Shown: positions 25,501 through 36,300 of the stretch, piece by piece
Layout: each line of letters starts with the position of its first letter
Position numbering within the stretch: the first letter of the stretch is position 1
NCBI GenBank assembly: GCA_026413225.1
Contig: CM048554.1
Coordinates: 3,860,001 to 3,924,000, forward strand
DNA from: Otis tarda
Lineage: Eukaryota; Chordata; Aves; Otidiformes; Otididae
DNA: 64,000 nt
Direction of reading: 5' to 3'
Translations under genes and position numbers: made by a program
Notes under the pieces: generated by a model
Seen by the model: the letters and a program-made list of their open reading frames with translations, nothing else
Told to the model about the DNA's origin: nothing
Database searches by the model: none

Positions 25501-25812
25501 TAGAATCATAGAATAGTTTGGGTGGGAAGGGACCTTTAAAGGTCATCCAGTCCAACCCCCCTGCAAGGGGCAGGGACATCTCCAATCAGATCAGGTTGCT
25601 CAGAGCCCCATCCAATCTGGCCTTGGATGTTTCCAGGGATGGGGCATCCACTGCCTCTCTGGGCAACCTGTTCTGGTGTTCTACCACCCTCAGTGTAAAA
25701 ATTTTTTTCCTAATATCTAATCTGCGTCTACACTCTAGCTTGCACTCTCCACCTGAAATTCCAAATCACTTTCCTTCACCCTACTGCTGCAGGGGAGCTT
25801 TGCAAACACCCT
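25501..25812 (-). mobile_element. CR1 LINE 3'-end fragment, the longest in the window
   Basis: The element is in reverse orientation, starting with TAGAATCATAGAATAG. 'gggaagggacctttaaagg', 'tccagtccaacccccctgcaagg', 'gacatctccaatcagatcagg' and 'ccagggatggggcatccactgcc' follow. The more internal block 'taaaaatttttttcctaatatctaatctgcgtctac' continues to about 25812 ('ctactgctgcagggga...tgcaaacacc'). The 3' tail is well kept and the internal end is more diverged. Position 25531-25544 is a perfect 14-bp palindrome, GACCTTTAAAGGTC. Confidence 0.95.
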
Positions 25813-28800
25813 CTACCACTCCAGCAGACCCAGAGCCCCAAAGCCAGCACAGCAGTCGTGTCACACGCTGTCGGGCAGGCACTGTTTTGCAGCTGCATTT
25901 CTGCAACAGGCAAAGACATTACGGTGCCTAGGTTGTGCAAGATGCTTTGGGATCCCTAGGTGTGAGTGCTGGGGATTAAAACGTAAATCTGCTTGTATAT
26001 CGCCTGAAAAGCTCAGAGGTTGCAATAAGGAAAAGCAAGTAAGTCCTCCGCAGGGCCAAAACCTTCAGAGCTTTAAAACGTCAGAGAAAAAAAAAATTTA
26101 AAAGGGAAAAAAAGGTGTGTATATCTAAAGGTCAAGAGCTAGAATCGCTTCTATGCTTTGAAATTTTTAACCAAAATCCAAGGTTCCCCTGCCAGTTCCC
26201 AGTATGTTGAGTTACCGGACTCCAGCCACCCCAAACCTGCAACGGTCCAAGCATTTCCAGCTCCTCCCTGCTTTTAGCTGATACTGCAGATGCTCACATC
26301 CGTGCCACAAAATCCGTGTGTGTCTCAAGGGAGGGGCTGGTATGATATTCCCAGCCTGACGCAGGATACACATCCAGAGCTCCCCGCTGATGGAGACGAG
26401 AATGGACACCGGGAGAGTTCGCAGTGGATGTGAACAATATGGAGACAGAGATGCCGTTGTGGAAGGGTGCCTCACACTGAAGAGAGCTCTCAAAAACAGG
26501 TATGAGTATTTAAATGTCAATCTTATTAGCCCCAAAGAAGCCCCAAATGGAGAAGGCTTCTTGCACCCCTCATTTTGAGCCTGCACCACCAGGTCCAGAT
26601 GAGCACCCACTTTTTTTTTTAGCTAGAACTAAAAATGTTTTCAAAACTACCTTTAGTGAACCGAAAACGTTCATCTGAAAGTCTGCTCTGTGGAAAGAGT
26701 GAGGCTGGCGGAGGGAAGGAAGTGACACAGGGTTTGCTGACCGGCGGGAGGCTGGTTTCAATCCCCCCGCAGAGAAACACAGGCGAGGTGTCAGAGCCGG
26801 CCAGAAACCCACAGTCAGCCAGGGAGCTCAAATTGCAAGAAATTATCCATTTTTTTCCCCCCAAAACTCTTATTTCCAGGCTGAGGTAGCACCCATGCGC
26901 ACGTCCCTCCTTGCCCACCCGAACACCTTCAATGACCTAAAACACAAGCTCAGTGGTGGGTGCCCGCATCATCGCGGCCATCAGATGGTCCTTCACGGGG
27001 AGGCGGGCAGCAGCCAGGTTGTACCCATCAGGATTAAGGATGAGGGCAAGCTACGCATTCCGCCAGGTCAAAGAAATGAAGGAACCACTCGCCACGCCCA
27101 AATTTTGACTCTTTTCTGCAGTCCTGACCCGGCACACAGGAGCTTTCCATCCCCCAGCCCACTGAAGAAAGAAGGAGGACAAAAAAAGAAAAAAGGGGGA
27201 AGAAAAAAAAAAAGCCATTTTTCTAACTGAAGGAAAAGCCATGCCAAGTCCTACAAGTACCGCCTGGCCGGGCGCCAGGAAATGTGTAAATTTTCGTGAG
27301 CTTGGGCTATTTTGCCAGAAGTCTGCAATGTGTCTGGACACGACTGGTTCCCCTTTGTCAGCCCCGGCCTGACCAACCAGGAAGTTTAAGAGAGAGAGGA
27401 GAGAAAAAAAAAAAAGACAGACTTTTTCACTTTCCCCCCTCCCTTGGTCACACAATGACTCTCCTGTAACACCTTTCATTTCTGTACCAACTGCCCTGAT
27501 GGTACCACACTTTGGGGTGAGAGAGGAGGGGTACGAGAGCTCTTTAATTCTTCAAAATCCAATTTTTTTTTTTTTTTTGGTCCCGTGTTTGCTGATAACC
27601 TTCCAACCGCCCTCCCGGCTTTGCAGTGGTTATGAGCTTGGCTTGTTGCTATAAATACCAGCGTTAACTCCTTGCATTCCCTGAGGACCTGGTTGGGAAG
27701 AAAAGGGGCACTTATGTAACTTTTTTTTTTAAAGAAAAAAAAGGAAAGGAACAGCCTGAGTTTCTGTAACACACGGTTAATTGTTTTACCCAGACTTTTA
27801 AAGTGAAGCATGAAAGGTATCAAAACTCTGCCCAGCCAGCACGCCCTTCCCTCCTGGCTTTGGGCTGGGGAAAAATGATTTCAATACGTTTAAGACAGAC
27901 AGATTTCACTGGGCTGAGAGACAGGACAGACCTGCTACCACAGCGAGGAAGATGAGGATGGGGGAAGGCCGATGAGGGGGCATGGGGAGGAAGGAGCAGG
28001 GTCTGCTCACACCCTCTGCCCCACCGTCCCCTTTGTCTCACCGACATCTTTCAGCGTGAGTAACGTTCGAGTCCATTTCACAGCTGGAGGACACACCTGC
28101 AGAGGCGGTCAAGCATGGACAGGGGGAAGTTTAAGAGCGAAAATGCTGCTGTTTCTCACCCTGCAGACTTTAAGCAGTGACCCTGGTGAGACAGCCAACG
28201 ACCAAGGGCCATGAAGCCCAAGCAGAAAGCGTGAGACGCTCTGATCAGTGCGGAAATCAGATCTCGAACCAGGTGGTAACGGGTGAAAACCAAAGGGTTT
28301 CGATCCTCAGCGCCCATGACTAATGCGACGAGGATGAAGAACGCTCCCCTTTCTGGGGAGTCTGTTCATTCCAACTCTGAGCCAGAGCAGCACCAAACCC
28401 AAGCTCTTAAAATCTTCCCAGAAAAAAAAATTCTAAGAGTGCTCAAAATTATCCTGGATGTTTGGTTCCAAACAATTGAGGCTTATAAAAAATAACTGTA
28501 ATTATTTAGTCATGTAGCCTCCCCATCAATCAACAAGTTACTTGATCTAGGTTAAAAAAAAATAACCAACCACAAAACAAAACAAAAAAAAAGCAGACTT
28601 GGGAAAGACATTCTGTGGCTGATATTCAACTAAGTAAATTGATATGCAATAACTTTTGTGTGTATACACACATACGCAGAGGAGGTTCTCTAGATATGCA
28701 AGCGAGCCAAGAAGCGTGTTCAAGACAGGCCAAGGGATGCAGAAGAAGAAAGATGTCTAGGTGGCCAAATGAAAAGAAAATAATGGTACTGGCAAAGACT

Positions 28801-30440
28801 ATTTTGAAATCTTAAAGTGGTCCCCCCAGCTGTGAGGCAAAGGACCTCAGGGGTACTGTTTAGTCAGAGAAATTAGACCCCATATCCATTAAATCCATCT
28901 TTTCCTTCAACACCTGTCCCACCTTGGCTCAGTAGCGGGACCGGAGACCCTTCCCTGTGTCAGATGCTTTTTCAGCTCCTGCACATCCCCACTCCTAGGA
29001 AACTCTGTTTGTTCCACTTATCCCAATATTGCTTCATTTACTAAAGCTGCAAAGAAGTGAGATTACCCCAAAATCATCCTGGCTAGGAGCGTGCAAGGCA
29101 ACAGATGCAGAAAACATGGGAAATGCAACTTTCCAACTATAGTGCCTATAACAAGGCCATCTCATGGCTCCAACCCAGCCATTTCCCCTCCATCCCAGGA
29201 TACCGCCAGGCCTTACCATGAGGCAACTGAAGCTGCTCTTCAACGGCTAGAGAAAACCTCAGGTAGACATGAAGGCTTAGCTTTAAAAAAAGACTTAAAG
29301 CGTTTGCACATAGGGTTCCACGGGTGAGACCTGAGAGATTTGCTGATGTGCTTGGACGTATGGCTCAAACAGTAGCACCACTTCTCAGAAGTACAGAAGA
29401 GGCTGGATTAGGCAATTACAGCAAGCTTGTTAAAATACCATTTCTGAAGCAACATCTCTTAACACCACCTACCCTGCCAGGCGCAGCTCAGTCCCACCCA
29501 AATTGCCCACCTCTGCTGTAAAAAAAAAAAGCTCAGAAATGGCTGGACACAACAGCAGATACTTGAATGGACGGCATGTCCAACAGACCCAATGCCACAG
29601 ACAACCATGAAGCATCAAAGCGCCTTTCGGCCAACGCATCTTGCCTCGTGCAGCTGCAGGAAACGTCTTGGTCTTCGCTGCTGCCCCAGTGAAGGGAGGC
29701 AACATGTTTTGCTTTTCAAAGCACCAAGGCTTTGTTTCCCCTGGTAACCCTTGGTTTTCATTGACAGAGAAACAAGCACTTGAACAGAAAACGCATCCAC
29801 CGTGAGCCAAGCCCTATCAACTGGAGAAGGTTTCCACTGGGTCTTCTGGGACCCATCATTTATTTGCCTCAAACTCTGCACTTTTCCCCTTGCACAACTG
29901 AATTTTCCAACAAGTGCTGGACTCCCACTGCAAGTGACTCCTGTTCTACACACAGGGGCTCCGTAAGAGAGAATTAACGTGTTTATCACAGGAGAGGCAA
30001 GTCCCTCACAAATGAGAAAGAAGGGAAAGCTGGTGTTAAAAGTCAAAAAGTTTCCAGGTTTTGCTGTCAGATTTTATTTTAACCCCAAGAGTCAATGATT
30101 TTCATGTAAAATTTTAACTAAACCATTTTTTCCCCTCACTTTTGGAAACGTTTTCCCTACAGAAGGGAGGAAAAAAAAAATATCCCAACTCCAGCAAAGC
30201 ACAGTCTGCCCATAGCCAGCCTTTCTGGTTGCTTCCTTTGGCCGGTCTGAATCAAAGCTACCATTCATCCATGACCCACTCCCGCACGAGACCTGGGCAC
30301 ACTGATCCACCATATACTGGTCGGAAAGGACATAAAAATAAAGCAGATGCTATTAGCATTCAGAGCACACATCCACTTGCTAACCCCCCTTTCATAGCCT
30401 TGTGTATGCCTTGAATCAGAGGGCTAACAAGACAGAATGC
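25813..30440. other. Gene-free unique sequence
   Basis: No gene. There is a 16-base T-run at 27563-27578, an A-rich tract at about 27180-27212 and a (CAAAA)n-like tract at about 28571-28592. The longest open frames here, 142-143 residues on the reverse strand at 27051-27479 and 29615-30046, contain poly-Phe or similar runs and no known domain. Confidence 0.55.
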
Positions 30441-30489
30441 TATGAATAAACTCGGTATGAATAAAGTATGAATTCTCTGTATGAATAAG
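30441..30489. repeat. Imperfect tandem repeat of TATGAATAA
   Basis: Four near-copies of (G)TATGAATAA occur in 49 bp, at 30441-30450, 30455-30465, 30466-30474 and 30480-30489, with irregular spacers. The third copy has TATGAATT. The unit is too short to assign to a mobile element. Confidence 0.7.
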
Positions 30490-30931
30490 GTCTCGGAGTA
30501 AGTGTTCAAAAACCCAGTGCCACCCCGAAGCCTCCCAATACAGCGCGGAATAAAGGCAGAACAAGAGTGGCCCAGCGGTGCATCAGCCACAGCTTGCGGT
30601 CCCTTCTGCCCAGGGCAGCCCGTGAGCACAAATCACCCAGCCCAGCAAACATGCAAGACGCATCAATAGGCAAGCCGCCTCCCATCTCCAGCTCACCTAC
30701 TAAGCCTAGGTGAAATATTCAAGCTGAGTACATCTCCGTAATTCTTCGTGTGACATACCTAAATCCCTTCGTGGTTCTCCACAGCCGGTTACACTCTTAC
30801 CGCTGTTTGTAAGCTCCTTCCACTTCGGTATTACAACAAAACAGCCTTTCCCTCCCACCTATGTTATTTACAATCATTGAAAATCAATATAAAATGCCCC
30901 ACACCTTTGGCTCTGTTGGTGCTCTGCTTGA
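30490..30931. other. Gene-free sequence upstream of the L2 remnant
   Basis: No gene. The fragment at 30757-30776 ('cctaaatcccttcgtggttc') faintly resembles a sauropsid repeat arm but is too short to call. Part of the stretch next to 30932 could belong to the same L2 element. Confidence 0.4.
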
Positions 30932-31165
30932 CTCCGACCTTCTCCCAAGGCCAGAAACCTTGGAGCCATCCTTGGCACTCAAGCTTTCTTTCCCTCTCCT
31001 GTCTCTCTTGTCCATAAATCCGCCTGTCATCACTTCCAGATCACTGACAAAGCCCATCCTCACCCTGACCCTGCCGCTGCCGAAATCTCTATCCAGACCG
31101 TAATTACTTCCCATCTCGACTATAGTAAATTCTTCTCCCTTCTTTCATTTTTATGGTCTTTCTAA
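30932..31165 (+). mobile_element. Ancient L2-clade LINE fragment: partial reverse-transcriptase frame
   Basis: Read in one frame between a TGA at 30929-30931 and a TAA at 31163-31165, this segment gives 77 codons with no internal stop. Two signatures of the L2 reverse-transcriptase region appear in the right order and the same frame. SPKARNLGAIL (30941-30973) corresponds to the family's ARNLGVIL(DS) block. VITSHLDYSKFFSLL (31100-31144) corresponds to the (V)TSRLDYCNSLL block. The spacing of about 45 residues between them is as expected for the family. There is no start codon, and both ends are truncated. It is a transposon remnant, not a host gene as far as can be seen. L2 elements are long extinct in birds, so an uninterrupted frame is mildly surprising. 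Recognised from memory of the family pattern. Confidence 0.7.
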
Positions 31166-31593
31166 AATACAAACTCTTTAAAGTTTAAGTAATCCAGATC
31201 TCTGCTCCTCTCCCGCAGGCAAGACTGCTTGGTCCACAGGTACAAGGCAAACCATGATGGAAAAAACCTCCAAGGAGTATTAAAACACCACGTAGCAGAA
31301 AAGGATAAAACTTTCGTGAGCACACCTGGCTCCTCGGTACGGCTCTAATAACAAAAGCTCACAAGATACACACAGAAACCAAGAGCAAAACAAATTTGAT
31401 GAACAAGGGTCTCCAGGAGAAATGCAAAAGGAGCCCAACAATTGATTTCACAGGTCAACTTGACGAGGACACACAGAGATGAGGCGAGAAGGAAAGAGAG
31501 CACCAGTGATGTCCCAGTGGGGTCCTGGGGCTCCCTGTGGATGGACCCCCATCTTTTGCTCCCAATCTTTTGCAGAGTATATGAGCAATTAGT
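31166..31593. other. Gene-free sequence between two LINE remnants
   Basis: No gene. The first part (to about 31250) may be the decayed downstream continuation of the L2 element, but I cannot align it by eye. Confidence 0.45.
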
Positions 31594-31780
31594 TAGAATC
31601 ATAGAATGTTTTGGGTTGGAAGGGACCTTCAAAGGTCATCCAGTCCAACCCCCCTGCAAGGAGCAGGGACATCTCCAACCAGATCAGGTTGCTCAGAGCC
31701 TCATCCAACCTGGCCTTGAACATTTCCAGGGATGGGGCATCTGGCCCCTCTCCGGGCAACCCATGCCAGCATTCCACCAT
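31594..31780 (-). mobile_element. CR1 LINE 3'-end fragment
   Basis: The element is in reverse orientation, starting TAGAATCATAGAATG. 'ttgggttggaagggaccttc', 'tccagtccaacccccctgcaagg', 'gacatctccaaccagatcagg' and 'ccagggatggggcatctggcc' follow, and it ends near 'catgccagcattccacca'. It is very similar to the copy at 25.5 kb and only lightly diverged, so it is probably among the younger insertions here. Confidence 0.96.
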
Positions 31781-32459
31781 AATTGCTCATGCAGGAATCC
31801 ATCAGCTTTATGAAAAGCACAGGATCTCTATTTCTTTGGGAGGGGCCACCTAAAGAAGCTGAAATTTAGAGGACCTGAAGTAATTGTGTTTCTCTGTCTT
31901 TTCCTGACATTTTTAGGTACTGATTAATGTAGAGCCTGTGCAGCCCAAGGAAATCAATAACCTTAACCCTTCGGAAGTGCTTGCATTTATCTAGAGGGTG
32001 TTGCATGTGCGATGGGCTGGGTTTTTTCTCGTCAAGTGAGGTAGAAAGTTGGAGGGGTCTCCCAGTGTCACCCCCTCAGTTGAAGTGCCCCTAGGGAGAG
32101 AAATCCCCTTTCCCCCCCCGCCATGGCCATCCCTCTGGGGTTAAAGGAGGGGAAAATAAGAAAAATAATTAAAAAAAAAAGATTTAAAAAAAAATAGAAG
32201 TGTGTGGTGGTTTTTTAGATGGGGTTGGCCGGGAGTGCCACAAGCGCCGGTGGCACAAAGAGACGCAGTCTCGTCCCCGCCGCAGCATCTTTCACTCGGG
32301 CGCAGACAAATTGATTTGCAAAGGTTGAGGCTGGCAGCTCAGCCTGCTTTGCATAGCCAGCGCTCCCCAGCCACACAATAAAAAAGTAGCCTGGCAAACA
32401 GAGGCACGCAGCGGGAACTGGCCGGTTCAAAGTCCAAACCCCACACCCCCTTCACCCCA
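31781..32459. other. Gene-free unique sequence with A-rich tract
   Basis: No gene. An A-rich tract lies at about 32145-32198, just before a moderately CpG-containing stretch at 32225-32300. Nothing else is recognised. Confidence 0.5.
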
Positions 32460-33560
32460 GTCTGGTTTGAAAGGTCACTGTGTGTCTGGGAAAATAGTCT
32501 CAGGATACGATCCTTTATTAAAGGTCACTATTTTTCAACGGCACTTAACACACACTTGCACACAAATTGAGGCTGGAGAGAAAAAAAATAAAAAAAGGAA
32601 AAAAAAACCTGGGGGCTGCCTCGCATTGTACATTGTGCTCGCAAGATTTATGTCTTGTGGTCACCAGCAGTAAACACACACTGCTTCAGTATTAAAGTTC
32701 ACATTAATCCACCGATTTTTTTTTCTTTTTTCCCCCTCCTCCTTTAAATCAGCCTCCCTCTTTGCAAGGCAAACAGTGGTAAGGCAGGACTTTAACTAAT
32801 CGCTTTTGTTTTTCCTCCCTGCTATAGGCTTGTACCTTCCCATGATTTTTTTTCCCCCCTTTATTTTTTTTTTGCGCTCTGATTTTACATGTTGCTCAGA
32901 GTTTTTGCAGGCTTTTAACCCAAGGATCTCCCAAACCCATGCAATAAAACAAATATACTATTTATCCTATAGCTCAGATATGGAAGGATCCTATTTAACA
33001 GAGTGTTTTGGTTTTTTTTTTCCTTCCCAAGTCCTACAATCACGCATTACAGTGAGAAATACACTGATTAAAACCAGAAAGTAGAAAGCTTTTTTTTCTT
33101 CCAGACATATCTGTTTTATCTTTCCTTATGCAAATAAGTTAAAAGCAAAATAGTAATTCCCATTTCCCCCCCCTCACCCCCAGTGATAGGTACTTTACTC
33201 CTCATTCACAAAGAACTTTTTAAAAACCCCGTGTTGAATTAATAGGCGAGCTGGTTTTAATGAAGACACTAAGTTTCTAAATTAATTTCTATAAGAATAG
33301 AAAAAAAGAAAACACCCAGTGAAGTTCAAATAGGAAGCAAAGCATATGGTGTTTTGGATTTCCATTTTGCTACGTAACAACACAGTCTTACCAAGTTTTG
33401 TTAACCACGTATTTCCAAGCTATCACAAGCAAAAAAAATTTTTTTCTGGTTAAAACACTTGCAAAAATATACACATGTAACTGTGAAAATATCCCAGGCT
33501 CATTGTAGTGCCACAAACCAAAAATTAATTATTTTTTTTTCAAACACAGACTAGTCAAAA
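32460..33560. promoter_or_regulatory. Candidate regulatory block: AAGGTCA half-sites, POU octamer, pyrimidine tracts
   Basis: AAAGGTCACTG near 32469-32480 and AAAGGTCACTA near 32519-32530 are nuclear-receptor-type half-sites. An exact ATGCAAAT octamer lies at 33128-33135. Pure pyrimidine tracts (about 32715-32745, and a second T/C stretch near 32845-32875) could adopt triplex structure. No recognised repeat or credible open frame is present. This is inference only, and the block may contain several separate elements. Confidence 0.25.
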
Positions 33561-33599
33561 GTGAAACATTTTGTGTGGCAAGCGCTGATATTTTGCTGT

Positions 33600-33790
33600 T
33601 AAATAACTTTAATCCCTTTGTCCGTCGGGTTTGCGCCTGGCCGGGGTCAGGCTGGTTAAGGGTGAGCTGCTTCTTAACGCCTTCGCCATCCCTCCCCGCC
33701 TTATCGATGGGGCTCTCGTTAGCCCAGCCGGGCCCTAAACTGGGCGCTGGCAAGGGCGGCCGGGAAAAGCACCGAGCAGGGAGGTAAAGG
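33600..33790. promoter_or_regulatory. CpG-rich patch
   Basis: I count about 14 CpG in roughly 160 bp (TCCGTCGG, GCGCC, GGCCGGGG, CGCCTTCGCC, TATCGATGG, GGGCGGCCGGG). The flanks are CpG-poor. Open frames of 70-74 residues run across it on both strands and are not recognisable. It lies next to the AT-rich candidate block, which would fit an enhancer or minor promoter, but this is inference. Confidence 0.3.
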
Positions 33791-36099
33791 GGAAATGAGA
33801 GAGGGGAGGTAGAAGTGAAACTCCTTGAAACAGATGAGCCGGGGGCTGGGTTTTAGAGGAAAAACAAGAAAAAAAAAGTTATTTTCAAAGGTCATTAAGC
33901 ACGCCGGGTTCGAGCATCTTACAAAGCCGCTGGGCAGAGGATGAGATTTTATAGGGTTTTTTTAATATATATATATAAATAAAAATACAGAGATGGAGGT
34001 TCAGACTCTGAGGTCTCACCAACACCAAGGTGTGGCTTGTACAGGCAATATGTGTAACCACCTACCATGTCTGCTCCTGCCTCCCCCCCTTCATCATCCT
34101 CCCTGGGACAGGAGCAGGTGGGCCCAGGAGCAGCATCCCTACAGGATGTGCCTTTGTGGAGGGGTGCTGTTAAACCCAAATTCTCTGGTCTTTGAAAGGA
34201 GTTTATTTTGAACGCAGCAGTGAAATCGAGGGAAAAAAGTACCAAGTGTCCAAGCGAGCAGGCAAAACACAGTAGCTGTGCAGCAGTATCCCCAGAATTG
34301 CTTTTTTTAGACCCTCCCAAAAATGAAAGGCGCAACGAAGAGCAATGGAGGCCTTTCTCCCCCTCTCCCGTCACCGGTTCAGCCTCAGAGGGGAGATCTG
34401 GGGTTTGAGGGCCAGGGACTCAGGCAGTAGAGGAGCCAAGCTCTGCCCACTGCAAAATCCAGCCTAGGTAGTTTGTCCTCTTTCACGAAGCACAACCATC
34501 CTCCAAAGACATTAAGGGGGGACCTGGAGTCGCATGGCAAGGTGCAGGGCCTTGTCAGTGGCTGGGCTGGAGACCACCACACTCAGGCACATTCATACTC
34601 ATGGCGGAGCAGAGCGAGCCCACCCATCTCCGTAAATTAGACTTTTAGGACAGTAGAGCATGAAGAACCCTCCAGGTTCAGAAAGAAGTTGGGAAATCGT
34701 GTTACTCTTCCTCCTCCCATCATGTCTCCCACCTTAACTTTTGTAAGCCCCTCTCCTCTTTCCCTGTGATTTATTCCCTGGCTGCAGCACTATTCATGCC
34801 CCTTCCCAACCTTGCAAGTCCCATCAACTACCAAAAGCTTCAAGGTCCCAGAAATCCACCAGCAGCAGAGCACGGTGTGATGGAGAACCACACAGCATTT
34901 CCCTGCACCCCCAAAGTAAAACCAGTAAGTACTTTCCTAAAGCCCCAACACCACAAGTCACAGTATTTATATTTTAAAAGTTGTTGGGTTTTTTAATTTT
35001 TTTTTTTTTTAAAAGTTTATGTAGACATGGTTTGCCACAAGAAATAGATTATTTCTGTCTCCTAAAAAAATCTGCTCCTAATCCCTAGAACATTTCCAAG
35101 CACAGAAAGAGTCAGAGTCAGTAAAAATGTGTTTCTCCTCCTAAGACAACCTTCCAGCATCTTCTCATGCACAGCTCCCCCAGCCAAGGGCAAGCTGGTG
35201 GCCTCAAACGCCACGCACAAAAATACGCACTCAATGGAAATTTCCACCAAGGGGATGTCAAGATAACCACAATCACGCCTGTCCCTCTGCAGAAAGTGAC
35301 CTTTCTGGCCAGCCCCCATGGGCTCAAATTGGTGCTGGCTTACACAGAAAGAGGAAGAACCTGGGAGGTGCTAGTCTCTTCCCAGCTCACACATCTTCTC
35401 GCTCGCCCGACAGCAGTCGCCAGCGCCAGCACCCAAGGGTTGGTATAACTGTAATTACACCCCATTTGACAGCCTTCACATGCAACATGGGAAGGACATG
35501 TCTCAGAAATGGCCAAGTTTCACTGATGATGTCATTTGAAATTCCTGAGTGTCCCGGGGTGGGATGAGTTAACCCACCTCATGCAGAGCAACAAATCCCC
35601 AACCTCCCACACAAACCTTCTCCAGTGGTGATCAATAGATCCCCCAGACCACACTGACATAACCTTGTCATGTCTCAACAAGAGTACAGCAGCTAAAGAC
35701 ACTCAGGGAGGGGCAGCATCGCTTATGTCCCCCACTCTGGTAAGGAGGATACGTCCAGTGACCACCAACGCTCTCTCAGTTCCCACTCAAGCATCCTTGG
35801 GACCCCGGTGGAGATCATCATCATCCAGGCAGTGACAAGCACCGAGAGCATCACTGCGATACCAAGGAGACCAAGCATGGCAAGACAGGAGGGTCCCGGC
35901 AGCAGGCACCTATAGGTGCACGCGTGTCCCCGTGCCTCCGCGGTCCCCTCCATCCTCCTTCCAGCATCCTCTCCGCAGGGTTGCTGTCAGCATTGGGTTT
36001 GTTACAAAGTGCCTGCTGTACCAAATTGAGCCCAACAGCGAGTACTGCTAGAAAATTACATTAATTTGTGTAAAAGTATAATAAAAAAAAGGTGGTGGC
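33791..36099. other. Gene-free unique sequence
   Basis: No gene. A TCAAAGGTCATTAAGC half-site lies near 33886-33901, and a short (TA)n tract lies at about 33965-33977. An open frame of 141 residues on the reverse strand (33949-34374) is unrecognised. T-runs lie near 34995-35010. Confidence 0.5.
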
Positions 36100-36300
36100 A
36101 GCAGGGCTATTTTTCTTGCTTTCGGAGGAACGCGGGTTTGGCGGCTGATGATTATACAGGGAGCACCAGCCAGCCAGCGGCTCCTCTCCTTTCTCACAGC
36201 GCTCAGGCCGCCGCGCGACGGCGTGATGCTTAATGGTGCTGCGTGATGTGGATAATACACCCGGGATGGCCCAGCTGCACCGGACAGCCCCCAAGGTTTG
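36100..36300. promoter_or_regulatory. CpG-rich patch
   Basis: About 14 CpG lie within 170 bp, concentrated in the GCCGCCGCGCGACGGCG stretch at 36208-36224. Just after it come GTGATGCTTAATGG and ATGTGGATAATACACCC. The surroundings are AT-leaning and CpG-poor. Overlapping reverse-strand open frames (77 and 91 residues) are not recognisable. A regulatory element is the most economical reading, at low confidence. Confidence 0.3.

Noticed and set aside
25518-25931. A 137-residue open frame
   Set aside because: It reads through the reverse-strand CR1 tail and its flank, so it is untranslated repeat sequence and not a gene.
27051-27479. A 142-residue reverse-strand frame with Phe-rich runs
   Set aside because: The Phe runs come from A-rich tracts on the plus strand, and there is no recognisable domain.
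33905-33920. GGGTTCGAGCATC as a tRNA B-box
   Set aside because: There is no matching A-box, acceptor stem or anticodon arm at the right distances.
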